Shown here piece by piece: positions 13,801 through 28,800 of a stretch of DNA of 64,000 nucleotides. Position numbers and translations under genes: made by a program. Within the stretch, counting starts at the first letter, position 1; each line of letters starts with the position of its first letter. The notes under the pieces were generated by a model, which saw only the letters and a list, made by a program, of their open reading frames with translations, was not told where the DNA came from and did no database searches. This DNA comes from Dendrophyllia cribrosa (lineage: Eukaryota > Cnidaria > Anthozoa > Scleractinia > Dendrophylliidae): contig JAJLRJ010000005.1 of the NCBI GenBank assembly GCA_024195265.1, positions 21,848,355 through 21,912,354 on the forward strand, in the 5' to 3' direction.

Positions 13801-16800
13801 ATGCGGATGAAAATGTCCTTGTGAATGTCGATAGTCCGCGTTCCCCCCGCGAGCTTTAGTGACAAAAACCGCGACTGTTTTATCGAGAGAGAAAGAGAGT
13901 TTGAACTCTCATCGACTCTTAAACTCGTTGAGAGCGCACAAGCGTCCACGAGAGCGACATTTTCAACCCTCGTCGGTCCTGGTTTGGTCCGGGCCTTTCA
14001 CTCCTAAGTGTGCCCCCAAAGGCAAAATTCTAGACTTGCCACAAGTCGACTGCGAAGCCCCTGAGAACGCGACGAAGTCGCGAAAAGCGAGCGACGAAGT
14101 CGCGAGAGGCGACCGACGAAGTCACGAGAGCGAGCGACAAAACGAAAAACGGACTTTGAGAAAGTCTAGCAAAATTCTAGACTTGCCACAAGTCGACTGC
14201 GAAGCCCCTGAGAGCGCGACGAAGTCGCGAATAGCGAGCGACGAAGTCGCGGACTTTGAGAAAGTCTAGCAAAATTCAAGAAAAGTTAAGAATTTCATTT
14301 CTGCAGTATTGGAAAGTACTACTTAAGAGTTTCCATTTGAATCGTAACACCAAGACGCAAGATTTGACTCTGGCAGTCAAGGGGTTATTAAAGTAGTTTA
14401 TTTTTTTCTGAAGCATCTCAGCGGTCCGGAATCCTAAATCCTTGAATCTGATTGGCCAACTACGCGCGCTCCAGCGGTCCGGATTTTCCCATCCGGACCC
14501 CGCGTACGGACCGCTCCTAATTTTACAGAAAGATTTTGTTGTTTAAAGCTTCATATCATTGAATTTTCTCATAAATTATGAACCCAGACGAAAGCTAGCA
14601 AAGCGAAAGTGAATTTTTATTGGCCAGATATAATATTTAACGACACAAACAAAGAAAACAATGAAGAAAACCGGCAAAGTTTCATCATAGCTGACATCGG
14701 CTGACATGCAAAGACCAGACAACACGCTGAAGATACGCTTAAACCAGGTACAAAAAGACTCAATGAAGAAAGACAGAACAAACTAAATGGAAGGAGAAAT
14801 CAGCCGTAAAAATAAAGGCCAATTTTATTCCTCGAAAAGGCGAGTACAAGTTTCGATTTTATGATTTATTGATTTTATAGTTTTTGGGTTTGTTGTTGTT
14901 TTTTACAAAGCGGCATTTGTGGCAAAACATTACTATAATAAGATGCAATCTAGCGCTTTTTTACAAAGGTTTTGACTCCATTCGGTTTAAGTGTTCTTAT
15001 TTTTCTGGTTGTGTTTTTTCTCCTAATAGAGATTCTGTGAATTTTTTATTAAAAAGTCTTTTGTCATTCTAGTCTTGTACTAGGTTTGTTGTCAATAATT
15101 TACACGCCATTTAGCGATCGGATTTTACGAGATAATTTGTACTTTCACTACATTGCTCGGTTTGTATACTTTTATTTCTCGGTTTTTACCTTCTTTTATC
15201 TAAATTCTATAAGTTTTCATTCAAGAAAACATGATTTTTAAATTAGAATAGCTCAGTTTAAGCTTTCTCCCCGCTATAAATAAATTACGCTCGACTTTTC
15301 TTTGTAATAGAAAAATTTGAAAAGTTTTTAAAGTTATAATTCAGCTTTCCACGGCTTCGCTGTAGGCAATCCTCACCGAAGGCAAACACAAGAGCCGTTT
15401 ATTCTACCAAGAGACATAAACTGATAGCAATGAGTTCACTTTGCACATTAATTTTTTTTTGTTTATGAATGGAAAGTTGTGAAGATTACCGAGTTAATTT
15501 AGATTTTGCGCGCGTTCTGTCAGTTTAGCTGTACGCGGCGCGTAAGAAACATTTCTTGGAAAGCTGTACATGAATGATTTTCACGGCGAATCGCAGAATT
15601 AAAGTAGGAAAAAAATAAATAAGTTATTTACCGGCCTAGGTCGGTCCGTATAGGAAAAAACTGTGCCCTCGGTCTTGAGTACGGCCCTCGGCCTACGGCC
15701 TCGGGCCGTACTCAAGACCTCGGGCACAGTTTTTTCCTATACGGACCTCCCGGCCGGTAAATAACATATATATATTGACATGGTTGCTTTGTAATCATTT
15801 GTGTTAGAGCGGTTTTCAATTGCTTTTGTTTTGTATTGCTACGCTTAGTGATTGGCTAAAAAATCTCGCGCCACTTTCTCGACCAATCAGAAGTAAAACC
15901 AAAACCAATCATGACTTGCCTGCACGCGTTTTCCCGCGCTTGGCGCCGGCTACATGTAATTGCTTCGAGCTCTGATTGATTCATTGGATTGTTTACGACT
16001 GCTGTGATTGGTCAGAGTAATTACTTTGGTTTTGGTTTTACGACACTCAAATGAAAACCGCTCTATAATTTACCTTTCAGTCGCGAGAGTAATTTAGTGA
16101 TTTCTTTTTCACGTTCTCCGTGCTTCCCTTCAACCAATGAACCCAATGAACTGTTCTCGTCTTTCAACTTGGTAACTTCAATTTGACGCAATTTTAGCTC
16201 CGCCATGATGTTACTTCTGTCATCCATCAAAGCATCCAGTTCTTCTTGCTTGATTTTTAAACTGTTTGACATCGAAATATTCTCCTCCTCCAGCTCTTTG
16301 ACTCGCTTGTCCTTTGCCCTTAACTTCTTGGCTAAAATCTCGCGATGGCTTTTCATCTCCTCAACTTCGCTGATTCTCTCCTCGAGAGTTCGAATTAACT
16401 GTTCTCTTTCTCGCTGTAGCGAATCGCCTGTTTGACTGTTCCTTTCTATTATCTCTGCCAAATTAGTTCCCTGCGCTTGAAAACTGGCTATTGTCTTCTC
16501 CCTCTCAGTAAGTTGAGTTTGAAGTTTTTCAATGCAGTTTTCAGCTTCCTCCATACCCTTCGCTTTCAATTCGAAGGAACTATTTAGTTCTTCAACTTGC
16601 TTTTGCAAATTGGAAATCTCGCTTCGCCGCTTCTCCAGTTCCTCGGCTAAATGCATTTTTTCTTCTCTTATGAGATTCATTTCTTTAGTTCTCAGCTCCA
16701 AATCATTTTTCATTTCGTTATTTTCTTCTCGCTGTTTAGATAATTCGACTCCTTTAGCTTGTAAATCGGCCGTCAGGTTAGATATATTGTGATTCGATTT

Positions 16801-19800
16801 TGTTAACTCGTTTAAAATTCCATCGAGTCGAGTGTTTGATTTCTCCTTTTCTTCGTTAATCGCCTTTTCAACTTCGCTTTCTCGAAGTTTCGTCATCTCT
16901 AAGCGAACTTCCTTTATAAGCCTTTCTTTTTCCGCAACATTATCCCTTAAACTGTTTGCTTCTTCCTTGTGTTTTTCACGAAGAATTGTTAAATCCCGGG
17001 ACAAACATTCTTTTTTGTCTTCTACTTCTTGCCGAAGTCTTTCTGCTGAACCGAGTTTCTCGTTCAGTGTTATCACATTTGCTTGTTCTTGAGATACACG
17101 AGTATGCAATGAATGTTGTTCTTCCTTCGCAAGTTGAAGTTCAGCTTTCAGTTCTCGAACAGAGTATTCTAGTTCTTTACACTGTGAGAAGAAAAGAAGC
17201 AAGAACTTATTTCAATAAGTCTCGAGTTCAGGGTCGTTGTAGGGAGTTGGGTTAGGGTTAGGTTTTTAGTTGAGTAAAGGAACATGACTTGGAAAAGGAC
17301 AAACCTTGGCTTCTAATGGTACTGTAGTTTCGTAACTTGATTTTCTTGTCTTTTCCAGCTCTTCCTCCAGGCTTTTGACTTTATGTTCCATGGCTGACAC
17401 CTCTGCTTGGCGTTGTTCCCTTAAAAAAAAAGGAAATTTCTCGTCATTTTGTTTATAATTCAGTTTAAACGGTGTATAAATTTAAAGTGAACAATAACAC
17501 AAGGCCGTAAAAACGACATGAAAGAAAATTACGATAACAACAGAACCGTCAAATCCCGGTTACAAATTACAGTATATGACGAATGACAAGGTGTGCAGAC
17601 CAATTGAAAGGGCACATACTTGAGTTTGTCCGTTTCTCCCTGCAAAGATTCCAGCTCCTTTCTTACAAGGGCCGCTCTGTTGGCTGACAATTCTAAAGCT
17701 TGAGTGTGCTCCTCTTCCAACTTTGAAATCCTGGATACGGGGGAATATACTTAGTACATGACAGAAAGGCAATCTCAGTTACACAAATTTATTTCTATTG
17801 TCTAGTTGGCGCCTTACACGATCTTTTTAGCTTCACTCTGGAGTTTGACTGGTTCTTATCATGCCGTATTTACATCTAAAAGTGGATTTCCACTTTCACG
17901 TAAATGTTGACGTGCTAACGGTGTAGCTGACTATACGCGAGGTAGTAAAACTTAGAGACGATGCTTGGATACCTTGCGTAACACGAAAAGATACGTGCAG
18001 TTAAAAGGAGCAGCTATGTCATAGTGATTTTGAGGTTTTTGGGTCAAAACTGCCCCAAGTTAAAACTAAGTACCTTTGTCATACACAAAATGCTTATAGA
18101 ACGCTAAGAGGAAGACATACAGTGAATTTTCAAAGAGAAAATAGACCATAATCAGAGTATTCGCGAGTTTTTTAAGACAGAAGCGATAATCTTAAAAAAA
18201 TTAGCCCATTTTTTTCAAGATGCAATCCATTTCCATCTTGGCCATCTGCAGCTCAAGACACTTATTTTTACTCTTAGAGCACTAGTAGAATAATTTAAAA
18301 CAAAACTGGATCATTATTTTTGGGTTTTCACTGATATAAAGATGTATTTTGGCCTTTAAAAGTCACACTAAAAATGGTGACATAGCCCTTTTAAACGTTT
18401 TCATTTACATAAACATTCATACAATGGAACTGCCGTTGGGCCACATAAAAGTGTGGTACGGGTGGTCGAATTAACGAGGTTTCTCAGAAAAAAAAGACTG
18501 AATTTCTTTACCTAGTCTTGTATTCCCTTTGTAGTTCCTCTTGTTTGCTGTTAGTTAGTTCTCTATTGCTCTTCAATTCTGCTTCAACCTGTACATAAAA
18601 CAAGCATGTTTCGATCATCCACCGATCTTCAGGTCGAAAGTCCAACATACAAGCTAACTCTTGAACTCATTACTAGAAATACGTGTCTCGCAGAACATCG
18701 CGAAGCTCGGGGGAGGGTGCACCGCAAAATTTTAGCGACGGGGGAGGAAGAGATGGAATTTCTGGATTAAGTGGAGAGGTTCTCGGGGTTGCATGGCCAC
18801 AATGGCCTCGAAATTTAAAGTTGAGACATAGGCCTTAATCACGCCCCGCTATTTTGTACAAAAACAAAAGATTCACCCCCAACCCTCGCAGTGAAAATGT
18901 TGAAAACGAGGTTACGCGGGAGAAAACAAAGCATTTTTTTCTCCGGGAGTCAACATGGCCGCCGCGTGATTAACCTATTCTCGTTACCAGTCGCTCGTCA
19001 CACTGGATAACGTCAATTAGCGTTTTGTCGCAGTTTTGTTGCTAGGCAACAGCAGGACACCAACCCAATATATATAAATATAAAGGCAACCCGAGATTCC
19101 ACTGCCCTAAAGCGATCCACGTGCGACAAATTTATAAACCTCGCTAAATTGGTTCATGTCCAATCCAACGATTTCTCCCACTGCGAAAGATCATTTCTCG
19201 ACACACGTGAAGATGTCATGATCTTCACTGTAGTGTAACAGTGGAAATATCTGCATCATCACGTTAGCTGCAACGATGTTTGGCGTTAAAGAGTTAAAAG
19301 TTGGTCTGTAATCGAAACAACTTCGGATCTTCCTCGAAAATATTCGGACACCTACGGACAGCATTCGGAGAATTTTCGAAACCCTACGTAAAATTTCTAA
19401 AACTTGGTAATTAGTGTTGTTTATAAAATAAAGTACATGGCTACTCGGAAATATGAAATTTTTCATCCCGTGTTCAACTGGTTGAACACTCGAAGAAAAA
19501 TTTCACATCCTCGCACCCATGCATTATATTCCATGAGTTTCAACCATGAAAATCTCAAGCGCGACGTTGGTTTGCCTGTGCCTTGCCTGCGTAGTGGTTG
19601 TGCCTAAATCATACCGTCCACAAGGACGTCGGACACCTTATTGAGACTTATATAACGTAAATGTCGACAATAAATTTTTAAGTGTAAAAAAGAAAATCTA
19701 AAATCCCCGCCCAGGATTGAACCTCTGACCTCAGCTAGGCTTAGGCTTACATAACCTACCGTACCACTGTACCACCTAGCTTCTCGGGTTGCTTAGTCCT

Positions 19801-22800
19801 AAATTTAACTACATAAACTGCTACCCCCAACCTCAACTGAAAGCTAACCAGTTACTCCGTTATATAAGTCTCAATAAGGTGTCCGACGTCCTTCTGGACG
19901 GTATGATTTGGGCTTGACCCTGCGTAGTTTTGTGGAATTGTACGCGCAAAGGCGGTTTTGACGAGTGAAAATAAGGTTAGACGTTGCTTTGGAAACCTGG
20001 TATTAATTATTACATTCTCTGTATTTAACAACTATTCACCGAAGTGGAGGTGGGTAGTGGTGGATGGTGGTTGTTTTAGTATATACTGAAACAGTGAGAT
20101 AATATAACGAAAATGATGCTTTTTAACTCATTTATTCCTGTCAACGATTACAATTTTCGCGCGCAAATTGCTGGGAGGTGAATAGCACTTGCTATTCCGA
20201 GTTTCAGTAGCCAATCAGAGCGCGCCAACAATGCTATCCACTGTTTCAGTATATACATGTACTAATAATAATTATTTTATGATTTCTTTTACCCTTTCTA
20301 ACGTCGATTGTAATGTCTTTTTCTCTTTATCGTCATCAAAGAGACATCTTTGGATCAGCTCCACCAAGGCGTCTCCAATCTGAGCCACAGCAACAGTGCT
20401 TTCCAGTGCACTCGTAACTAAGCCTGACCGGAATCTCTTCTTATCCTCTTCCAGAGCTATTCTCCTGATCTTATCAAGAAAAGACTTGTGAGCTGCAAGG
20501 TCTTCTTCGAGATGTCTGATACTGGATTGCATGGAATCTAAGCCCTAACAAAAACAGTACCAAGAGATGTGTTAGCCAATGAACATAACCACCACACATC
20601 GATCCCTACCACTATGGGTGATTAGCATGGCTGTGTAAAGGCGGATGAAGACGGCGAAACTCTTTTTTTGTAGCCAGCGAGCTCGGACTCAGGGGAGTGG
20701 GTAGGGGGAGAGCCTCCGCCACCCCCTCCCCCCTCCCCAAACCGCGAGCCAGAGCCCTCACGGAGAGCTTGCTCGCAGGTTATCTTTTTTGAGGCGGTTT
20801 ACACTGGTTGATGTTTTGTGCAAATTGTCTCTAAACGCCTTTGCGAAAACGTTTCACCTATTAAGTATGGTTTCACGGAACAATGCAGTTGAGTGTAACA
20901 AATTGTAACAAATGACAAATTCGTTGCGAGACAAGTTGCATATTAAGCTATTTATTATATTGAAAGTAAAACCTGTTTTACTTTCTGCAAACGTTTATGT
21001 ACATGTAGGAACATTTCTAGCGTTGCATAGTGTAATATGCATCCGCTATGATCTGCTGTTGTTGTAAAGGTTATGTATAACAGCTATTTATTATTTAGCC
21101 ATGTAACTCGTCCTCGACTTCTATGATCTGCTGTTGTTGTAAAGGTTATGTATTACAGCTATTTATTATTTAGCCATATACCTCGTCCTTAACCTCTATG
21201 ATCTGCTGTTGTTGTAAAGGTTATGTATTACATCTACAGTTGTATTTATTATTTAGCCATATACCTCGTCCTTTGCCTCTACGATCTACTGTTGTGGTAA
21301 AGGCTATGTATTACAGTTATTAGCCATATACATGTACCTCATCCTTTGCCTCTATGATCTGCTGTTGTTTCCTCAGTCCAGCCTCGAGTTGATGAATCAA
21401 CTGCAACTGACCCTCTGCCTCATTTTCTCTTTAAAAAATCACAAAAAAGTAAGTAGCCTAAAACTTGTAAGGGTGAAAGAACAAGTCAGTGTTGGAAATG
21501 CCATGGTATTTTCTGTATAGAATTAGAAGCATTACACTGTGCTGGGTTTTCAAATCACAGACTCACGGATACACAATCGTTTGATTAACTGTATTGAGCA
21601 TCTGGGCGTCTTCGAAAAAATAGTGCTTTCCAAATCAAAGATAAAAAAACACTTTTTCATTGGTGAATGTTTATCAACTATTCACCGAAGTGGAGGTGAT
21701 TAGTGTTCGATGCGGCAAGGCAACTATCTGTACCACTCCACCGATTTGCGGTGAATAATTGCGTACCAAACCAGTGGATAACGAGTCAAAACTAGTTACT
21801 TTATTTCTAACAAAGAGGGAAAAGCTTGTGTGCGAAATCCAGAACAAAGCATGGGGGTGAATAGCAAATAGTATCCTAAGTTTGAGTAGCTAATCAGAGC
21901 GCATTAAAAACACTATCATTACGTTATGAACCAAGGCAAAATTAGGAGGGTTTGTATGGAGTCATCAGAGCATAATTATTAAAAGGCGCCAATATCTCAA
22001 TCCCAAAAAATTTCACCATGATGCTGATTTTTGGCAAGCAGGCGCTTTTCATCATGCACTTTCCGAATATCTAATCAAATCCCATAATTACCCAAATTTA
22101 AGTTTTTGTGACGGCACTCTTTACTGCAAACAGTATCTTATTTTGATTTTAGTCAGTTGAGTGAGCGCGTGATCTATGAGCAGCAATGCTGCAAGCCTGT
22201 AGATCGTGTGCTTCCTTGAATGACTAAAAGTAAAATATATCTGCAATCGGTCCCCCCTAACAATGCCAGAAAACTGGTGTCCTGTCTCTCCTGTATAACT
22301 CTTCACTCATTATGTACCTGAGGGCAAGAACATGGTCCCTCCCTGCAACAGTCTCCTTGAGTCGATTCTCTAATTCACTGGTCACCTCTCTGTAATAAGC
22401 ATCTTGCTTTGCACAAAGCTCTGTGGTCTGTTTATTTATGTCAATGAAGCTTAAGCATTAGTTTGATTTTTTGTGAATTTGAAAACAAAAGTACAGATAA
22501 TACTGTTAAACCTGTATAATTAACTAAGTGAATACCCCCCCCCCCCCCCCCCCCCCCCCCCAGGGAAATACTCTAGTGTTCCCACAATACAGAGTGTCTG
22601 TCAATTTATTATTCAACCGTGACATCATTCTACCTTATCAGGAAAAGAGAACATGCAAAATATCTGAGCGTATTACACAGTAGATTGCCATTTTACACCT
22701 AAGTGTCACGGTTTAAAGACACAAGCTATTATAAATAAAATAATTATTATAGTCGAATAATAAATCCCTTATTCAATGGTTTAACAAATAATACTTGTGG

Positions 22801-25800
22801 ATATCTTACTCATTGCTTGCATTTTTTCTTGCCCTGTGGGGCTAAAAAATACTACACAACTTGTAAAAGATCTGTGCATATTATCTGTTAAACCATTGAA
22901 TAAGCTAGGTATAATAAACTGAGTTATAATAAACTTTACTGTATAATAAATAATATAAAATTTTGAGATGTTGCAGCCCTGTCAAAATGTGCCAGCAGCC
23001 GGCAATTTTGCCACCTACAGTCAATTACTTGCCGTCTACTTCACACTGGAGTTCACAAATCATGACTAATAACAAATACATCACTAGCCCTTATTGCCTA
23101 CTACTTCTGTTACCCTGCCTAACACTACAAAACATTCTGACAGGGCTGATGTTGCCTACACATAGAGATGGATGTACAAATACTTTCTGCTTGGACTTTT
23201 ATATTTCGATTAGTCAATAAGAGTAAATAATAAGAATAGTTTTTTCGACTTTGTAATTTTTATCATAGCTCAGTGACGTTATTCCAATAAACATAAATAG
23301 GTCTTATATTAACCATGTGTATTTGTTTTCGTGTCGATGCATTTCCTTAACGGCCACCCTCGGGGAACTGGTAAGTGCTGACTCAACAGACAGGGGTTTT
23401 ATTTACAGTATTATACTGAGGTTCATGCGAGGAGCTGCGAGCGTCTTGAAATCGGAAGGCTTCGTGCAATCAGTTGTTTAATATTTTGTCGCTCCTTTCG
23501 GTACATAATGAATTCTTTTTCTCCTATAGGTGGTTTTCATGTTACGTCATCGCCGCCATGCTGGTGGACATAAACAATAGTTCTCTCATTAGCTCCTTTT
23601 GTTCGTCCACCAGCATTTGTTCGTTTCACTATTGTTGTCTATGTCTCTAGAGATTGGTTGCAAACCACCTATTCAGAGTAAGGGCCGATTCGCACTAGCG
23701 GACAAATTTTGTAACAATTTGTAGATTTCTTCATTAATGTGTCACTTGTTACAGAAAACAAGTGCGAATACGTTTTTTGAGACCTAGAACTTGTCCAACA
23801 ATTCAGGAAAACAAAGAAGCAGTTGTCTTATGATTGGTCAGCGTTGCACGCGCGATACATTTTGTCAAACAATCGCAAAAACAAGTGCGAACGACTTGTT
23901 GGACAAGTGCAAATTTTGTCAAAAGGGACAAATCTTCAAAGGGGCCGTTGTCCTGCCTCAAGGCAGGACAATTCATGACAAGTCGCATTCCAATGCCCCT
24001 CGTAATGCCAGATAACAATACGTTGTTGATTGGCTATTGTGTTTGGTCTGGATTGTACTAAAAAACAACACGCGAAATTTCGTCCTTTGCTGTGGCGTTA
24101 ACATCTGTCGAAACGCCACTTGCTTCATAACTTGCCGAGGTGACGTCGTGGAAGGATGGTAATACCGGGGTTGGAACAAGAGAATGCGGAGGGAACCAGT
24201 TTGTGCCGATAAATGGACGGGAAAAATAATAGTTTTCTTGCGACATTTTCCCCGCACGAGCACAAAAACATCAGTACACGCGCACTTCAAATGCAAATCG
24301 TTTTAACATTTTTCACCACGTGGACCTGCCTGCATATTTGATGTTTGCTCAAGACGACCGTGCCGAGAAATGTACAAGGATGCCAGAAGCACGTGCAGAG
24401 CTATTGTACTGATAATTATACCTTTTGTTTTCTTCAAAATGTCTCTGACTTGTGGCGACAATTTTGTTTTTGTCAAAAATGTCATGACATTTCAAACTTG
24501 TCCGCTAGTGCGAATCGGCCCTAATTTTACAGTCAATTCTAAATTCAACGCTGCGTTCGCTATCAGAGTTACTTTATTATTTTGATACGACTCTATAGAA
24601 ATAATAAAGCACGCTTGTCTCAGACATTTTGGAGGCAAGTTGATAAATGAAATATGAGCCGCAACATTTTTTCCTCTTCGGGAAATTTGAAACTTTTACG
24701 CGAGCATCTCGAAATCGATTGACTTCTTCCAATCAGTTGTTTATTTTGCCGCGCAGTGTGAAAAAATTGTTCGGTCAGACTTTAATTCAATGTGTTCGCG
24801 CTTGTATCGTACGGCTCGATAGAAATATAGCACGCGTGTCTCCGAGAAGCGGCGAGCATCTAGAAACCGACTAGCTTCTTCGAATCAGTTGTTAAAGTCT
24901 CGAAATCGGCGGGCTTCATTCAATCAATTTTGTCGCTCTGGCTGAGCGCTTGTTTGGCCGTGTAATTGCCATGAATTTTATGATTTTTTCCCCTTGCTGC
25001 GTTCGCTATCAGATTTATTTTTTATTTTGATACGGCTCGACAGAAATGAAGCGCGCTCGTCTCCGATTCCCAGACATTCGGTCATCTTGACCAAACAAGC
25101 GTGTTTTTAGTTTGGGAGGCGAAATTTGCAACTTTAATTTTGGAGTCGCGAGGCGAATTGAGTCTCGAAATTGTTTATTTTGTCGCTCTGACTGAGCGCT
25201 TGTTTAGCCGTGTAATTGTCATGAATTTGTTCCCCTTGTTTTGGATTTCGATTCTCGCATTATTGTCGATGTGGTAGTTTCAAAAAACAAAAGACTAGTC
25301 CCGGTGGACTCGCCTTTTGTTTTGGATTACAAAAGAAATGTTGGTTATGAATAACAAAGGCTTAACGCGTTAAAGAAAACGCATTCACCCGATGCGTTCA
25401 AAATAACGTGAACGCAAATTCAAACGCGTTAGGGTAGCTTAAGAACGCGTGTGCTATGTTCGCTTATCTCTGAGCGGTACTGTATAAAAAGGCTGACTAT
25501 TTACAATAAATTGTACATGTACACTGTAACAATATTATATGGTGTCTGCTTGCCTCCCAAAGTCCAACCCCTTAAACATCCTCTTTGTGGGAAGTGGGCA
25601 ACAGTGGAGTAAGGGATAGCCTGTCAGGGTGAAGTACGGTGGGACTTATGTTTCCCAGGCCAATATGGTAGCAGTGTTAGGCCTGATACTGTAGGAACTT
25701 TGAACAAGCCGGCAAATAGAGGTCCTAGCAAGTCTGCTGAGGGTCATGCAGTCACCCACTCAGATTTACCCACTGACTACAGCAACTGATGAGGCCTAGT

Positions 25801-28800
25801 TTTGTACTAGTTAAGTTAACTTTGTTGTCAATAATTTGCACGCCATTTTGCAGTCGAATTTTACGAGATAATTCGTGTGATTAATTCTAAGTGACTAAAG
25901 TTGACTAAAGTATTATGTTTACCATTTTTAATTTCCTTTTTAAATCATCAATGATCTGCGCACTTGATTCTCTGAGTCCAAACTCTGTTCCAATATTTCC
26001 AATTCCAGGAATTGAGTAGCCAACTGTCCTGGTACCCAGGCTTCCAGGTCTTAGAGGTCCACCAACAGTAGTGCTAACACTGGGACTGAAATACATGTTT
26101 TAACAGTTAATTAGCCAAGAAAGATACTTCTTTATTGAATAATTATGTTGTAGGCAAATACAGCTTACTTTCCAGCAACAAGAATCTGTTAGCACAGGGT
26201 TTCCAAGGAATTTGGCAATTTGGGGAGCCAAAATTATATCCACTTCATTGAAATATTATTTTTAAGATGACTTGTTTGATTGAGTGAGTCACAGTCCACC
26301 CGTTACACAATAATTGGTCTTACATGTACATGTACATGTACTTTCACCATAATTATTTGTTTTGCTTCAATAAATTTGAAGGAACTCAAACTTGCCAATT
26401 TGGCTTCCATTGGTTTTGTGTAGAACTAAAAATCTTCTGCTTCTCTCCACTTTTCTCCTTTGCAGTGTATCTATAGTATGTAAATGCACACTGATCTCTT
26501 TCATAACTCAATGCATGAATCTAGATTATTTACTAGATTATTTACAAGTCAATGAGAAGTGCTATACATGACATTACTTACTATTGACTGGAGGATGTAG
26601 TCCTAACTGGAAATTCAGATTTTTGGAAAAATCCAGCAAACATGTCTTTCTCCCTCTGCTGTCGGTAAAATAATTCAATTTCAGTAATTCCTATAATATA
26701 CAGTAAGCCACACCTAGCTAGTTTCATATGTTCATTCCATTATTTTGCTTTTAAAGCAAATAAAACTTCAATACCTCCATGTTTTGAAGATCTGCCCTGA
26801 GTTGATCAACTTCATTGGCCTTTGATATCAGATGACCTTGAAAATCTTTGACAGCATCTGACTATAAATTTAAAAACTAATTTATTTAAGTTATACATTG
26901 TGTTTGCTAAATTTATAATTTCAATAAATTATAAATAAACCCACTACTTCTCCCTTTTCCACACATTCAGATTACTGAATGACTGCATGCAAGAGCACTT
27001 GCTTGGAGGGTTTATTCATTTCTTGAGCATCAGGTATTGCAGGATTTCTGCAATTTGGTGCATCAAATAATAAATCAAAATATAATCTTTATAATAGTGC
27101 AGGTCGGAGATAGGCAAACCAAAATGTTTGTGACTGACATAAAAAAAGTCATGTAAATAATGTGAACTGTCGGATAAATACATGCACATGCATCTGTGCA
27201 TTCCCAAATGAATGTGAATCAATAACATGTAGAATAAGCAAGCTGAGCATTAGTACAGTGTATGTATGAACTAGCTCATTGATTTCCTTTTGTTGGTACA
27301 GTGTATTTCATTGTTGTTTTGAATGGCCTGACATGTACTTTTGCAGGACTGGAAAAAACTCCCATCCAGTCATCTAGGACAAGTACATGTAGATTTTTGT
27401 GTCGGGAAAGTTAACTTTCCCCACCCACTTGCCCGACTGGCAGGGATACAGACAAGCCACCTGTGAACTACAGTTAAAACTTGTAACAATAATATAAAAA
27501 CTTGTCCAGGCAAGTAAAACTTAAGACTTGCTTGCCCAAAGGGCAAGCTTAAATAAAATTTCAGTTGTTTTCAAGCCCACGCCCCTGCTTTAAGATGAAT
27601 TAATTAAAAGATCGTGTTGCTCTTTATTCCATTATCCAGCCTTTAGTGGACGCAAACTGTTTTGAACTGTTGATTTTTATAATTAAAGGACATTCAATTT
27701 CAACGGTACATGTACATACAAACACTCTATCCACTTGTCTACCAACTTGATTTCTTATCATGCTGTCAAGGTTTTCAGGAGTTTTCTTGTTTTCCATTTC
27801 AGCAGGGGGATCCACTGGCTTCTGGGTGACTGGATTAAACCAAAATAGATGTATGTTTTAAGAAATGTAGAAAAAATAAGTCAGAAAAAACAAGATGTCT
27901 TTTTTACAATTAGTTTCACTATTTTGTGTCAAGCAGGGCTTTCACTAATTTTTTTAAATAGACCCAGGAAATGATAACAGCATCCAGGGAAAATACATGT
28001 CGTTTTTGGTGTTGTTGTTAATGTTTTATGTTTCTGTCTGCAAAGGTATATGTAAATCTGGGTCTTGAACACATAATACAGCTGTACAATATGTAGCTGG
28101 GAAAGATCCCTGGTCACATGCCCATATCGACAACCCTGTACATGTACAGTGTAGTTTAACAACTAAGTTGATCAGGTAAATTGTCCACCGTAAAAAGATT
28201 AAAAAAAAATGACGTTTCAAGTGCTACATGTAGCACTTCATCAGAGCAAAGGACGAAGGGCTCTTCAGTCTCACAAAGGGCTAAGTGCTCAGAATGTCAG
28301 CTTTTTAAAATTTACGTTTGTTATCAATTCAGTTAACAAAACCAAATGCAGAACCACAGCTAATCTTATTTTTTAGAAACTAACACCTTCACTAAACCCT
28401 GAAGGATGTTGCCTACACGTACTTTAGATACATGTACATGTAACAAACATTTAGAAGCTGTAGAATAAAGCCAGCTGGGACTAAATTACAGGTAGGTAAT
28501 AAAATCACAAGCCTAATGGCTCACAACTGATGGGGCTTAACCCGGTTTCTGTAGCATGAAGTGACTGAGAGTATTGCTACTCCCCTCACTGGATGGGATG
28601 CTAGTCCATTGCAATGAAATTACATGTACCCCCCAGCATTATGTCGCCGCTACCCAACATGGAGCAAAGTTTCTTATATAAGTAAACAATAAGACAGCAG
28701 AGACCAGTCTCAAGCCACTGACCTTCAGGTAGAAAGTCCAACGTGCTAACCACTACACCACCCCACCTCCACTAAATTAGGGCTAGTGCTAATAATTATT

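Noticed and set aside
13859..14269. 136-codon plus-strand frame
   Set aside because: Composed of the hairpin tandem repeat; charged low-complexity translation without homology.
14022..14272. Hammerhead ribozyme (retrozyme) in the hairpin array
   Set aside because: I looked for the CTGANGA and GAAA core pair in proper arrangement and did not find it.
16205..17092. Ser/Phe-rich plus-strand frames
   Set aside because: Antisense of the Glu/Lys-rich coiled-coil exon 12.
24540..25340. Exon candidates in the repeated block
   Set aside because: Modules recur with indels that break every frame.
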